Source: Pseudoduganella armeniaca
GTDB lineage: Bacteria; Pseudomonadota; Gammaproteobacteria; Burkholderiales; Burkholderiaceae_D
Reading direction: 5' to 3'
Length of the DNA: 64,000 nt
Assembly (NCBI RefSeq): GCF_003028855.1
Contig: NZ_CP028324.1
Span: 5,022,001-5,086,000, forward strand
Shown: positions 54,025 through 63,286 of the stretch, one piece after another
How the letters are laid out: every line of letters begins with the position of its first letter
Numbering within the stretch: position 1 is the stretch's first letter
Translations under genes and position numbers: made by a program
Notes under the pieces: generated by a model
Database searches by the model: none
What the model was told of the DNA's origin: nothing
The model's input: only the letters and a program-made list of their open reading frames with translations

Positions 54025-54779
54025 GCCGCCACCTCGTCGATCTGTGCGAAGGCCGGCGCTTCGTCGGCCAGCAGGTGCTGGTTGTAGCGGCAGCTGACGG
54101 TGTCGAAGAACTCGCCCAGCGCATCGACGCGGATCACACCCGTCATCGGCCGGGTGTCGTAGTAGGTACCCCAGTCCACGCCGGGCACCACCGGCAGGCG
54201 GGCCGGATCGGCCGCCGCGATCGGATGGAACGACAGCTTCATCGTCTCGAAGCAGCGCTGCAGCTTGGTGGTGACGGTGCACAGCACGGCGCGCAGGCCC
54301 AGGTACCAGCAGATCAGCGGCAGCGCGCGCATCAGCTCCGTGCCGATGGTGGGTTCGATCGTGGCCAGCGCCGTCACCTCGGCGACGTCGCGGCGTGCCA
54401 CCTCGCGCTGGAACACGCCCGCCAGTGCGCTTTCCAGCGGCTGGTCCAGGTAGTGCTCGGAGAACAGCGGCGCCCGGCCGCCGAACGACAGCCCGGCGCA
54501 GGCGATGGGCGCATCGGTGGCCAGGTCGATGCAGACGATGAAGCGGTGCGGGCGCGGTGCGATCGTCGCACCATAGGCGCGCCGGTAGACGGTGCGCGCC
54601 AGCTCGACGGCGGCGGCGTAATGCGGGTCGGCCGGACCGACCGGTTTGAAGACCAGGGAACGGTTGCCGAGTTCGAGCTGGAAGGAGAGGCCGCCGGCCG
54701 TGGCCGTGCGTTGCGATGCGATGGCGGGATGGAGGTTGCGTACGTTGTCGTGTTGGTCGTGTACTGCTGGTGTATTCAT
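54021..54779 (-). CDS. Thermostable hemolysin family protein (acyltransferase-like)
   Basis: 252 residues from the ATG at 54779 (CAGGGAA SD). The family signature covers about 45-200: ELARTVYRRAYGATIAPRPH, RFIVCIDLATDAPIACAGLS, LFSEHYLDQPLESAL and IEPTIGTELMRALPLICWYL. The family is named after Vibrio delta-VPH, but its fold resembles GNAT/acyl-homoserine-lactone-synthase-like enzymes, so a transferase role is as likely as hemolysis. It is the first gene of a translationally coupled operon with an acyl ligase and a dioxygenase, the composition of a small biosynthetic pathway. No signal peptide. Confidence 0.85.
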   Translation of the reverse strand: MNTPAVHDQHDNVRNLHPAIASQRTATAGGLSFQLELGNRSLVFKPVGPADPHYAAAVELARTVYRRAYGATIAPRPHRFIVCIDLATDAPIACAGLSFGGRAPLFSEHYLDQPLESALAGVFQREVARRDVAEVTALATIEPTIGTELMRALPLICWYLGLRAVLCTVTTKLQRCFETMKLSFHPIAAADPARLPVVPGVDWGTYYDTRPMTGVIRVDALGEFFDTVSCRYNQHLLADEAPAFAQIDEVAA

Positions 54780-55046
54780 GTCGTTCCCTGGTGTCGATTG
54801 ATACTGGAAGGAGGTGGACGAATACGCCTTCGTCCTGGCCTGGTCGGCTCGAAAGCACAACCAACGACCTGCATGGTATAGATCGATTGTTTGCCAAACT
54901 GAGGGGATTTTTCGAAGATTTGTAGCGCTTCGTACCGCATCGGTGACGATATTTCCGGCAACTACGCGGATCGCCAGATATCATTTCGTCATCATGCCGT
55001 CATATCGGCCCGCTACCCTGCGCGTTTTTACCTTGCATGGACTGAG

Positions 55047-57413
55047 ATGAAAACGAACTTGAAGGTGGCGGCGGCATGCGCGGCCCTGGCCCTGACCCCG
55101 CTGGCGCTGGCGGACAACGTGGCGGCGGCCGTCGCAGAGATGGCGCCAGCGGCCGATCCGGCCGAAGCAGCCGCGGTCGGCCCGATCGCCACGGTGGAAA
55201 TCGCCACGCGCCGCACCCGCTCTTCCGTCGCGCTGAAGCAGGACGAGATCCAGAAGATCCTGCCCGGCATTAACCCGCTGAAAGCGCTGCAGACGCTGCC
55301 CGGCGTGAACTTCCAGACCGCCGACCCCTGGGGCAATAACGAACAGAACCTGTCGCTGACGGTGCACGGCTTCTCCGGCCAGCAGCTGGGCTACACGATG
55401 GACGGCGTGCCGCTGGGCGACCAGCAATACGGCAACTACAACGGCCTGTCGCCGCAGCGCGCAGTCATTTCGGAGAACGTGCGCGGCGTCGTGCTGTCCT
55501 CCGGCGCGGGCGACCTCGCCACGGCATCGACCAGCAACCTCGGTGGCACCATCGAGACCTTCTCCAGCGACCCGCTGGCCAGCCGCAACGTCGCCGTGCA
55601 GCAGACGGTCGGCAGCTACCAGACCTCGCGCACCTTCCTGCGTTACGACAGCGGCAAGTTCGGCGACAGCCGCGCCTACATCTCGGCGCTGCACCACGAG
55701 GCGCACGCCTGGGACTTCGAGGGCCGCCAGGGCGGCAACCAGCTCAACGCCAAGTTCGTCAACGACAACGCCAGCGGCAAGCTGACTCTCTTCCTGAACT
55801 ACAGCGACAAGATCGAGCCGAACGAGGACAGCACGGTACACGTCGCCGGTGAAACGTCGGCGCCGTACACCCGCCCGTTCACCTACCCCGACTTCGCCAA
55901 GGCACTGGCCTACCTGTCGCCGACCGGCGCGACGCCGGCCGCGGAAGGCAACAACTACCGCAACTACTACAGCGACGCGCAGCGCGAGGATTGGCTCGGT
56001 TACGCGCGCTACGAATGGAACCTGTCGGATAGCATGACGTGGATGAACCAGGTCTACTACCACTACGACAATGGCGTCGGCGTCGTCGCCGGTCCGATCG
56101 GTGTGGCCGGCCTGCCGGCGCTGTTCGCCGTCTACTACCCGAACCAGAACCTGAAGCAGGTGTTCGGCAATTCCGGCTACGCCACCCGCACGACGGAGTA
56201 CCAGATCAACCGCGCCGGCGTGCAGTCGATCCTGCGCGCCGAACTGGGCGAGCACAAGGTGCAGGGTGGCTTGTGGTTCGAGCATAACGAGTCGCAGGCC
56301 TACCGGCGCTGGTACGCGCTGGACGTGAATAACCCCAGCTCGCCCTACGACCGGCCGTCCAATCCGCTGATCACGCAGTACGGCAGCGAGATCGAAAACA
56401 AGGTGGTGCAGCTGCACCTGCAGGACGAGTGGCAGTTCCGCCCGGACGTGGTGCTGCAGGCCGGCTTCAAATCGAGCCTGCAGTTCGCCCACGGCGACTT
56501 CCCCGTGCAGCCGAAGCTGGGCGCGATCGCCGGCGGCTCGAAGGCGCTGCCGGTCGGCGACATCGATACGAAGAAGTGGTTCCTGCCGCAGCTGGGTGCG
56601 CGCTGGGACCTGTCGGCCCGGGACCAGGTGTTCGTCAACGTGCAGAAGAACATGCGCCAGTTCGTCACCTACGGCGGCGGTGGCGCCTCGCCCTGGAGCC
56701 TGGCCAGCCAGCAGGCGTTCGACCTGTTCGCCAAGGAAGCCAAGCCGGAAACCTCCGTCACGTTCGAGGCGGGCCTGCGCGGCAGCCGCAACTTCGACGG
56801 TGTCGTTACGGGTCTCGACGGCCAGGTCAGCGTCTACCACGTCAACTTCAAGAACCGCCTGCTGACGATCAGCCCGACCCCGGTGATCTCGTCCATCATC
56901 GGCGGCAATCCGGTGCTGGCCAACGTGGGCAGCGTCAAGACCGATGGCGTCGACCTGTCCGGCACGCTGCACTTCGGCCGCCGCTTCTCGCTGTACAACG
57001 CGCTCTCATACAACCGCTCGCAGTACGACGACAACTACCTGAACGGCGCGACGACGGTGCCGACCAGCGGCAAGAACGTGCCGGGCAGCCCGGAGTGGAT
57101 GGACAAGTTCGTCGCCACCCTCAACCTGGGCCAGACCGAGGTCTCGCTGCAGGGCGAGTACGTCGGCAAGCGCTACGCCACCTACACCAACGACCTGTCC
57201 GTGCCCAGCTACTTCCTGCTGAACCTGGCCGTGGGCGGCAAGCTGCCGTTCCTGGACGGCTGGGTCAAGAACGCGCGCTACCGCGCCACGGTGACGAACC
57301 TGGCCGACCGCATGGGCAGCCTGAACGTGGTGGTCGGCGCGGCCGACAAGACCTACAACACGTTCCCGATCCCGCCGCGCCAGGGCTTCCTCACCGTGAT
57401 GGCGGACTTCTGA
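55047..57413 (+). CDS. TonB-dependent outer-membrane receptor
   Basis: 788 residues with a signal peptide (MKTNLKVAAACAALALTPLA), a plug domain (PGINPLKALQTLPGVNFQT, LTVHGFSGQQLGYTMDGVPL, ASTSNLGGTIETFSSDP) and a 22-strand barrel ending in LTVMADF with a terminal Phe. It imports a ligand using TonB energy. The stop overlaps the ATG of a GlpQ-like phosphodiesterase (TGATG), so a phosphodiester-derived ligand is plausible. No Fur box was found upstream. Confidence 0.93.
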   Translation: MKTNLKVAAACAALALTPLALADNVAAAVAEMAPAADPAEAAAVGPIATVEIATRRTRSSVALKQDEIQKILPGINPLKALQTLPGVNFQTADPWGNNEQNLSLTVHGFSGQQLGYTMDGVPLGDQQYGNYNGLSPQRAVISENVRGVVLSSGAGDLATASTSNLGGTIETFSSDPLASRNVAVQQTVGSYQTSRTFLRYDSGKFGDSRAYISALHHEAHAWDFEGRQGGNQLNAKFVNDNASGKLTLFLNYSDKIEPNEDSTVHVAGETSAPYTRPFTYPDFAKALAYLSPTGATPAAEGNNYRNYYSDAQREDWLGYARYEWNLSDSMTWMNQVYYHYDNGVGVVAGPIGVAGLPALFAVYYPNQNLKQVFGNSGYATRTTEYQINRAGVQSILRAELGEHKVQGGLWFEHNESQAYRRWYALDVNNPSSPYDRPSNPLITQYGSEIENKVVQLHLQDEWQFRPDVVLQAGFKSSLQFAHGDFPVQPKLGAIAGGSKALPVGDIDTKKWFLPQLGARWDLSARDQVFVNVQKNMRQFVTYGGGGASPWSLASQQAFDLFAKEAKPETSVTFEAGLRGSRNFDGVVTGLDGQVSVYHVNFKNRLLTISPTPVISSIIGGNPVLANVGSVKTDGVDLSGTLHFGRRFSLYNALSYNRSQYDDNYLNGATTVPTSGKNVPGSPEWMDKFVATLNLGQTEVSLQGEYVGKRYATYTNDLSVPSYFLLNLAVGGKLPFLDGWVKNARYRATVTNLADRMGSLNVVVGAADKTYNTFPIPPRQGFLTVMADF

Positions 57414-58531
57414 TGACGGCGCCGATCACCCGCCACCTGTCGCGGCGCGGCTTCATCGCCGCCGCGGCCGGCACCGCTGGCGCCCTGCTGCTGCCGCGCG
57501 CCCAGGCGGCCGAGGCGCGTGCCAAGCCGCTGGTGTTCGCGCACCGCGGCGCTTCCGCGCTGCGGCCCGAGCACACGCTGGCGGCGTATTCGAAAGCCAT
57601 TGCCGACGGCGCCGACTACATCGAGCCGGACCTGGTCTGCACCAGGGACGGCGTGCTGGTGGCGCGCCACGAGGCCGACCTGACGGAAACGACCGACGTG
57701 GCCAAGCGGCCGGAATTCGCGTCGCGCCGCACCAGGAAAACCTTCGACGGCGAGACCCATACCGGCTGGTTCGTCGACGACTTCACGCTGGCCGAGCTGA
57801 AGACCCTGCGCGCGGTGGAACGCATCCCGCAGTCGCGCCCCGGCAGCGCGCAGTACGACGGCATGTTCCAGCTGCTGACGTTCGAAGAAGTGATCGACTT
57901 CGTCGCGGCGCAATCGGCCACGACGGGGCGCCTGATCGGCCTCGTGCCGGAGCTGAAAAGCTCGACCTACTTTGCCGCCGCCAAGCTGGCGCTGGAGGAT
58001 CGCTTCATCGCCACCTTGGCGGCGCACGAGTACACCCGCCGCGCCCCGGTCGAGATCCAGTCGTTCGAAGTGGCCAACCTGCGCTACCTGCGCGACAAGC
58101 TGGGACGGCGCGCCAACCTGCGCCTGATGCAGCTGGTCGGGGTGGGCGCGATGCAGCCCAGCGACGTGGTGGCCGTGCGCGGCAAGCTGACCTACGCCGA
58201 GATGGCGACGCCGCGCGGCCTGCGCGACGTCGCAAGCTATGCGGACACGTTCGCGCCGCCGACGCGTGCACTGATTCCGTTGAAGAAGGACGGCAGCCTG
58301 GACGCCCCGACCGCCCTGGCGGCGGACGTGCACGCGGCCGGCCTGCGCCTGGAGACGTGGACGTTCCGTCCCGAGAACCGCTTCCTGGCGGCGGACTTCC
58401 GCGACGGCGCCGGCGAGCATGCCCGCAACGAGGCCGGTTCCGTGGCCGAGATGCGGCGCTACCTGCAGCTGGGCCTGGATGGCTTGTTTACCGACGATCC
58501 GGCGCTGGGGCGCAAGGCGGTGGACGGCTGA
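57413..58531 (+). CDS. glpQ: Glycerophosphodiester phosphodiesterase, Tat-exported (GlpQ-like)
   Basis: 372 residues. A Tat signal (SRRGFIAAAAG, then ALLLPRAQA) marks export in folded form. The GDPD TIM-barrel motifs are AHRGASALRPEHT (H44, R45, E53), YIEPDLVCTRDGVLVARHE and the late GLFTDDPALG. The PEHT form and the insertion TGWFVDDFTLAELKTLRAV resemble periplasmic GlpQ. It cleaves glycerophosphodiesters to glycerol-3-phosphate and alcohol with Ca2+. It is coupled to the TonB receptor by TGATG. Confidence 0.92.
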   Translation: MTAPITRHLSRRGFIAAAAGTAGALLLPRAQAAEARAKPLVFAHRGASALRPEHTLAAYSKAIADGADYIEPDLVCTRDGVLVARHEADLTETTDVAKRPEFASRRTRKTFDGETHTGWFVDDFTLAELKTLRAVERIPQSRPGSAQYDGMFQLLTFEEVIDFVAAQSATTGRLIGLVPELKSSTYFAAAKLALEDRFIATLAAHEYTRRAPVEIQSFEVANLRYLRDKLGRRANLRLMQLVGVGAMQPSDVVAVRGKLTYAEMATPRGLRDVASYADTFAPPTRALIPLKKDGSLDAPTALAADVHAAGLRLETWTFRPENRFLAADFRDGAGEHARNEAGSVAEMRRYLQLGLDGLFTDDPALGRKAVDG

Positions 58532-58596
58532 CAGCGCGTCCGACAGTATTTGCCGATGCCCTGTACGATCATGCTTTTGCAGACAGCGGAGGAAGC

Positions 58597-59664
58597 ATGA
58601 CGAACAAGGCACTCATCATCGGCAGCAGCGGCGTGGTCGGCAGCGCGCTGGCCGAACGGCTGCTGGCCGAAGGCTGGAGCGTGGCCGGCGTCTCGCGCGG
58701 CCGCACCGCCAGCGTTCCCGGCGTACGGCAGATCAGCGCCGACCTCACGTCGCGCGACGCCCTGGACGCGGCGCTGGCCGGCGTCGACGCCACGCAGGTC
58801 TACATCACGGCCTGGTCGCGCCAGGCCAGCGAGGAGGAAAACATCAAGGTCAACGGCGCCATGGTGGCGAACGTGCTGGCCGCCGTCGGGCCGGCCGGCA
58901 CCGTGCGCCACGTTGCGCTCGTCACGGGCCTGAAGCACTACCTGGGTCCGTTCGAGGCCTATGGCCAGGGCGCCGTGCCGATCACGCCGTTCCGCGAGGA
59001 GCAGGGCCGGCAGGACGTCCCCAACTTCTACTACGAGCAGGAAGACCGGCTGTTCGAGGCCGCCGCGCGCCACGGCTTCAGCTGGAGCGTGCACCGGCCG
59101 CACACGATCGTCGGCTTCGCCGTCGGCAATGCGATGAACATGGGGCAGACGCTGGCGGTCTACGCCACGCTGTGCAAGCACACGGGGCAGCCATTCGTAT
59201 TCCCGGGCAGCCGCCAGCAATGGGAAGGCCTGGTGGACGTGACGGATGCACGCCTGCTGGCGCGCCACCTGCAATGGGCCTCGACCAACGAGGCGGGCCG
59301 CAACCAGGACTTCAACGTCGTCAACGGCGACGTGTTCCGCTGGCAGTGGCTGTGGCCGAAACTGGCGGCCTACTTCGGCATCGAGGCGGCGCCGCTGCCG
59401 GCGCAAACGAGCCCGCTCGAAGCGCGCATGGACGACGCGCCGCGGCTATGGCGCGAGATCGCGCAGCAGCACGGCCTGGCGCAGGACGACGTGACGAAGC
59501 TGGCCTCCTGGTGGCACACGGACGCGGACCTGGGCCGGCCGATGGAAGTCATCACGGACATGACGAAAAGCCGCAAGGCCGGCTTCCTCGACTACCAGTC
59601 CACGCCGGACGCGTTCTTCGACCTGTTCGAGCGGCTCAAGCGGGAAAAGCTCATCCCCGCCTGA
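58597..59664 (+). CDS. NAD(P)-dependent atypical SDR oxidoreductase (PRISE-like)
   Basis: 355 residues from the ATG at 58597, which has a GGAGGAAG SD; the longer frame upstream is GlpQ sequence in another frame. The Rossmann motif ALIIGSSGVVGSALAERL is followed by YITAWSRQASEEENIKVNG, GLKHYLGPFEAYG and NFYYEQEDRLFEAA, with the Tyr and Lys positions of the progesterone-5-beta-reductase/iridoid-synthase-like (PRISE) group. It probably reduces an activated C=C bond. Separate from the GlpQ gene by 65 bases. Confidence 0.88.
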   Translation: MTNKALIIGSSGVVGSALAERLLAEGWSVAGVSRGRTASVPGVRQISADLTSRDALDAALAGVDATQVYITAWSRQASEEENIKVNGAMVANVLAAVGPAGTVRHVALVTGLKHYLGPFEAYGQGAVPITPFREEQGRQDVPNFYYEQEDRLFEAAARHGFSWSVHRPHTIVGFAVGNAMNMGQTLAVYATLCKHTGQPFVFPGSRQQWEGLVDVTDARLLARHLQWASTNEAGRNQDFNVVNGDVFRWQWLWPKLAAYFGIEAAPLPAQTSPLEARMDDAPRLWREIAQQHGLAQDDVTKLASWWHTDADLGRPMEVITDMTKSRKAGFLDYQSTPDAFFDLFERLKREKLIPA

Positions 59665-59774
59665 CGTACTCCCAGCTTGACGTGCCCCCGCGCGAGGGGC
59701 GGCCCTTCGCGCAGGACCCTGGCGCGCAGCGCTGCAATGGCTGGACGCGCCGACGGCGCCACAATCGATCGGCG

Positions 59775-60916
59775 TCAGGCCCCCGGCAAGGCGGCCGCCA
59801 GGTCCGTCCAGCCCTGCGGCTGCGGCTTGCCCCGCTCGCGCACGCCGAAGAACGTGACGACCAGCTGCCCCTGCTCGTCGAAGAACTCGACGGACGTGAC
59901 CCCGGCCCGCTGCAGCACGTAGCCGCTGCGCAGCGCGCTGTCGCGCAGGTGCAGGTTGAAGTCGGGGTCCAGCACGTTGAACCAGCCGCCGCCCGCTGCC
60001 ACCTTGGCGACCTTGCCGCTGTAGATCTGGGTGACGGCGCCGTTGCCGACAAAGGCCATGATGGCCACCTGCCGGCTTGCCGCCTGCTCCAGCAACTGGC
60101 GCACGGACTGCGGCGTGACGCGGCGCGCGGCGCCGGCGGGGCAAGGCGCAACGCCTGCTCGCGCGTCATGCCGAATTCGGCGACGATGCGGTTGAACTGG
60201 TGCACGTCCGTCATGTCCTGCCACGCCAGGTGGAATTCCTTGACGTCGATGGCGCTGTCCGGCTTCGGTGCCGCCTTCGGCGCCGCGGGCACGACCGCCA
60301 GCCGCTCGTCCTGGCGCGGATGGCGGAACTCGGCCACCAGTCGGTCGAACACGGGGACAGCTGCGTCATCCTTCAGGTAGACCTTGTGGATCGCCGCACC
60401 GGCCGCATCGAAGAATTGCAGGCTGCGGCCGATCGCGCCATCGCGGCCGGGCTGCACGACGGCAAACGCATACTTCCACTGCGGGAACTGGAAGCGCAGG
60501 TCGATCGGTCCGCCCAGGTAGCCGCCAGCGATATTGAGCTCGCGTGCTTCCCGCTCGGCGTCCTTGGCGCCGCTGTCGCCCTGCTTGGCCTGGGCAATGC
60601 GGCTGGCGACGCCGGTGGTCTCGATGACGGCGTGTTCGTTGCGTGTCAGTGCCAGCACGCGACCCAGGTCGAGAGCGCGGCGCATGATCTCGCGCGGCGC
60701 GTGGTCCGTGTCGCGCAGCCTCGTCACCGTCTTGCCCAGGTTCGTCGCCAGCAGTTCGGCTTCGGAAGTACCAAGCGCGCGCGCCGCGTCGCGCGCCTGC
60801 AGCGTAGGCTGCTCCTGGCGCAGCGTGGCCCAGCGTTCGGCCAGGGTGGCCGCGTGGGCGCCGCCAATGGCCAGGGTGCCGGCCAGCGCCAGCAGCAGTC
60901 GTCGTTGAGGGTTCAT
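59775..60916 (-). pseudogene. HmuS/HemS-like heme protein with signal peptide, frame broken at 60138-60141
   Basis: About 380 residues after repair. A signal peptide (RRLLLALAGTLAIGGAHA) precedes two HemS-type halves: ATLAERWATLRQEQPTLQAR, LGRVLALTRNEHAVIETTGV and, after the break, RRVTPQSVRQLLEQAASRQV and GGWFNVLDPDFNLHLRDS. In the sequence as given the frame leaves this homology after GMTREQALRLAP; adding one G to GGGG at 60138-60141 restores APAGAARRVTP. HmuS proteins degrade or traffic heme and are normally cytoplasmic, so the predicted export is unusual. The start is 60916 or 60919 (ATGATG), with AAGGAG overlapping the receptor stop. Confidence 0.83.
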
Positions 60917-60925
60917 CATGGCTCC

Positions 60926-63169
60926 TTAGTAGATCAGTTTGAAGGTGACGGCGGCATAGCGGCCCGGCCGGGCCATGCGTTCGATATCGGCGCGCGCGGC
61001 GGCCGTGGTGCCGGCGGCCAGGCCGCGTGCCGCCGTGTAGTCCCAGTATTGTTTGTCGGCGACGTTGTACAGGCCCGCCGTCAGTTCCGCATTGCGGCCG
61101 ACGTTCCAGTAGCCCGCCAGGTCGATCACGGTGGCGGACGGCACGGCGAAGCGCGCCGTGCTGGCACCGCCGATCACGTCGGTCCTGGCCTGCTTGGCGC
61201 CCGTGTGCACCAGCGACACGGAAACGCCGCCGCGCCTGGCCGGGTCGTCCCATGCCAGCGTCGCGCTGGTCTTGCGCGGCAGCGTCGAGGCCAGTTCGCT
61301 TTCTTCGCCTGTCGCGTCGTTGCGGGCCTTGCTGTGCTGGACGCCGGTCGCCAGCGCCAGGCTGGCGCCGGCCAGCGCCGGGGCCAGCTGGCCGAGCTCG
61401 GCCCGCGCCGACGCTTCCGCGCCCCAGGTGCGCGCATCGCCGACGTTCTCCGGCCGGTACAGCCCGAAGGTGATGGTCGGGTAGTTGACGGGATCGGGCG
61501 GCTGCGCCGCGTATTCGATCAGGTTGTCGTAACGGGTGTGGAACAAGGCGGCGCTGAAGGTAACGGCGCGCGTGGCGCGACCCTTCAGTCCCAGCTCGAA
61601 CGCGTCGCTGGTCTCCTTGCGCAGCCCGGCGTTGCCCAGCACCGCATAGCCGTTGCCCGTGCCCGTATAGCTGAACGAGTCGTACGTGCCGGTGCGCTCG
61701 GCGGCCGTCGGCAGCCGGTTGCCACGGCTGTACTGCGCATAGGCCGTCAGTTCGGAACGCAGCGCGTACGCCAGCGCCAGGCTGGGCGTCAGGTAGCGAT
61801 CGCTCTCCTTGCGCAGTTCGGCGGCGGCGCCCGGCACGGCGATGGCATAGGCCGACAGGTTCTGGGGTTCGAGCTGGCGGTAGTCCCAGCGCAGCCCCGG
61901 CGTGACGGTGAACGCGCCCAGCACGACCTCGCCGCGCGCGAAGGCAGCCAGCTTGCGGGTAGCGGTATCGGCCATGCGGTCCTTGCTGGTGACCTGGTGC
62001 GCGCCGGTGGCGACGACGGTGCGGTCTTCACGCCAGGGCCGGCGCGTATCGACCGTTTCCGCGCTGAGGCCATAGGTCAACCGGTGCGCGCCGAAGCCCT
62101 TGACGGCCGTGCTGGCGATCCCGGCGCTGTCGTTCTCGAAGCCGGTGGCGATGTCGCGCACGTAGGGCCGGTTGCCGGTCACGTAGCTGGCGTGGGTGGC
62201 ATCGTCCACCTGCGCGCGCTGTACGTAAAGGCGGCTCTCCAGCGTGTCGAACCAGGGCGTGGCGCCGTCGAAGCGGTGCTCGATGCTGGCGCGGTCGCGG
62301 CGCGTGCGCGAATCCTGCGCCGCGCCGTCCGGATAGGAGGCGCCCTGCTTGTTGTCGAATTCGCGCCGGTGCTGGGCGCGGTACGCGTCGATGGTGGCAA
62401 CGAAGCGGTGGCCCTGCCACGGTGCCCACGCCAGCTTGGCCAACAGGGCATCCGAATCCCAGTCGTCCGGGTTCACCGCGACATTGCCGTTGGCTTCCAG
62501 CGCGCTGCCGTCGCGGTGCACCAGCACGGCCAGCGCCTGCAACGCGCCGCTGTGCATGGCCCCCGTCAGCGCGTGCATGCGCATGTTGCCGGCGCCGTCG
62601 TAGCCGAACTTGTAGTCGGCGTGGGCGGGATGGTCCGCGCTGACGTAATCCTCCGGCGCCTTGGTGGCAAAGGCAACGGCGCCGCCCAAACCCGGCGTGC
62701 CGCCGCGCGTGGCCGTCGTGCCCGAGGCGATTTCGACGCTGCGGAAGGTCTCGGGATCGAAGTAGTCGCGGCCGACGCCGAAGCCGTTCAAGGTCATGCC
62801 GTCCGGCTTGGGTGCGGCGTCCGGCAGCGCGATGCCGTCCAGGTCCAGGCTGACGCGGTTGCCTTCGACGCCACGGATGTTGAAGCCGGTATTGCCGGCG
62901 CCGTCCCACACGTTACCGCTGCCGCTGGCGGCGCCGGGGACGCTGACCAGCGGCGCATAGCGCGCCATGTTCTGCATGTCGGTGACGCCGCGCCGCGCCA
63001 GCTCGGCGGGCGTCAGCACGGTAACGCTGCCGGGTTCTGCGAGGCGCTTGGCGCTGATGACGACGGTATCGAGCGCCTCGGCGGCGGGCGAATCGGCTTG
63101 CGCCAGGGGCGCCAGCGCGCAGGACAGCAGCGCCGCCATGCGGCGGCGGCCGGGGAAGTGTGCAACCAT
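60926..63169 (-). CDS. TonB-dependent heme/hemoglobin receptor
   Basis: 747 residues with a short signal peptide (AALLSCALAPLAQA), TonB-box-like LDTVVISAKRL, a plug (YAPLVSVPGAASGSGNVWDG, NIRGVEGNRVSLDLDGIALP, EIASGTTATRGGTPGLGGAV) and a 22-strand barrel ending in VTFKLIY. It fits the hemoglobin/transferrin/lactoferrin receptor group. The adjacent HmuS-like gene 6 bases downstream and the Fur box upstream support heme-iron uptake. Confidence 0.93.
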   Translation of the reverse strand: MVAHFPGRRRMAALLSCALAPLAQADSPAAEALDTVVISAKRLAEPGSVTVLTPAELARRGVTDMQNMARYAPLVSVPGAASGSGNVWDGAGNTGFNIRGVEGNRVSLDLDGIALPDAAPKPDGMTLNGFGVGRDYFDPETFRSVEIASGTTATRGGTPGLGGAVAFATKAPEDYVSADHPAHADYKFGYDGAGNMRMHALTGAMHSGALQALAVLVHRDGSALEANGNVAVNPDDWDSDALLAKLAWAPWQGHRFVATIDAYRAQHRREFDNKQGASYPDGAAQDSRTRRDRASIEHRFDGATPWFDTLESRLYVQRAQVDDATHASYVTGNRPYVRDIATGFENDSAGIASTAVKGFGAHRLTYGLSAETVDTRRPWREDRTVVATGAHQVTSKDRMADTATRKLAAFARGEVVLGAFTVTPGLRWDYRQLEPQNLSAYAIAVPGAAAELRKESDRYLTPSLALAYALRSELTAYAQYSRGNRLPTAAERTGTYDSFSYTGTGNGYAVLGNAGLRKETSDAFELGLKGRATRAVTFSAALFHTRYDNLIEYAAQPPDPVNYPTITFGLYRPENVGDARTWGAEASARAELGQLAPALAGASLALATGVQHSKARNDATGEESELASTLPRKTSATLAWDDPARRGGVSVSLVHTGAKQARTDVIGGASTARFAVPSATVIDLAGYWNVGRNAELTAGLYNVADKQYWDYTAARGLAAGTTAAARADIERMARPGRYAAVTFKLIY

Positions 63170-63263
63170 AACGTTCCAGGGTAAGGGTCAGGACAATGCT
63201 GGCTCTGTACCCGGGCATGGCTGCCCGAAGGATCACGTTGCTGGCGCTAGACTGCCATCTTAA

Positions 63264-63278
63264 TACGAATGATTCTCA
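63264..63278 (-). promoter_or_regulatory. Fur box upstream of the heme receptor
   Basis: On the minus strand it reads TGAGAAT-C-ATTCGTA within AAATGAGAATCATTCG, a near-consensus 7-1-7 Fur site about 95 bases before the receptor start. It implies iron repression of the receptor-HmuS operon. Confidence 0.8.
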
Positions 63279-63286
63279 TTTGCAAA

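Noticed and set aside
60200..63184. 994-codon plus-strand frame opposite the heme receptor
   Set aside because: Antisense shadow of the receptor, with biased composition and no motif.
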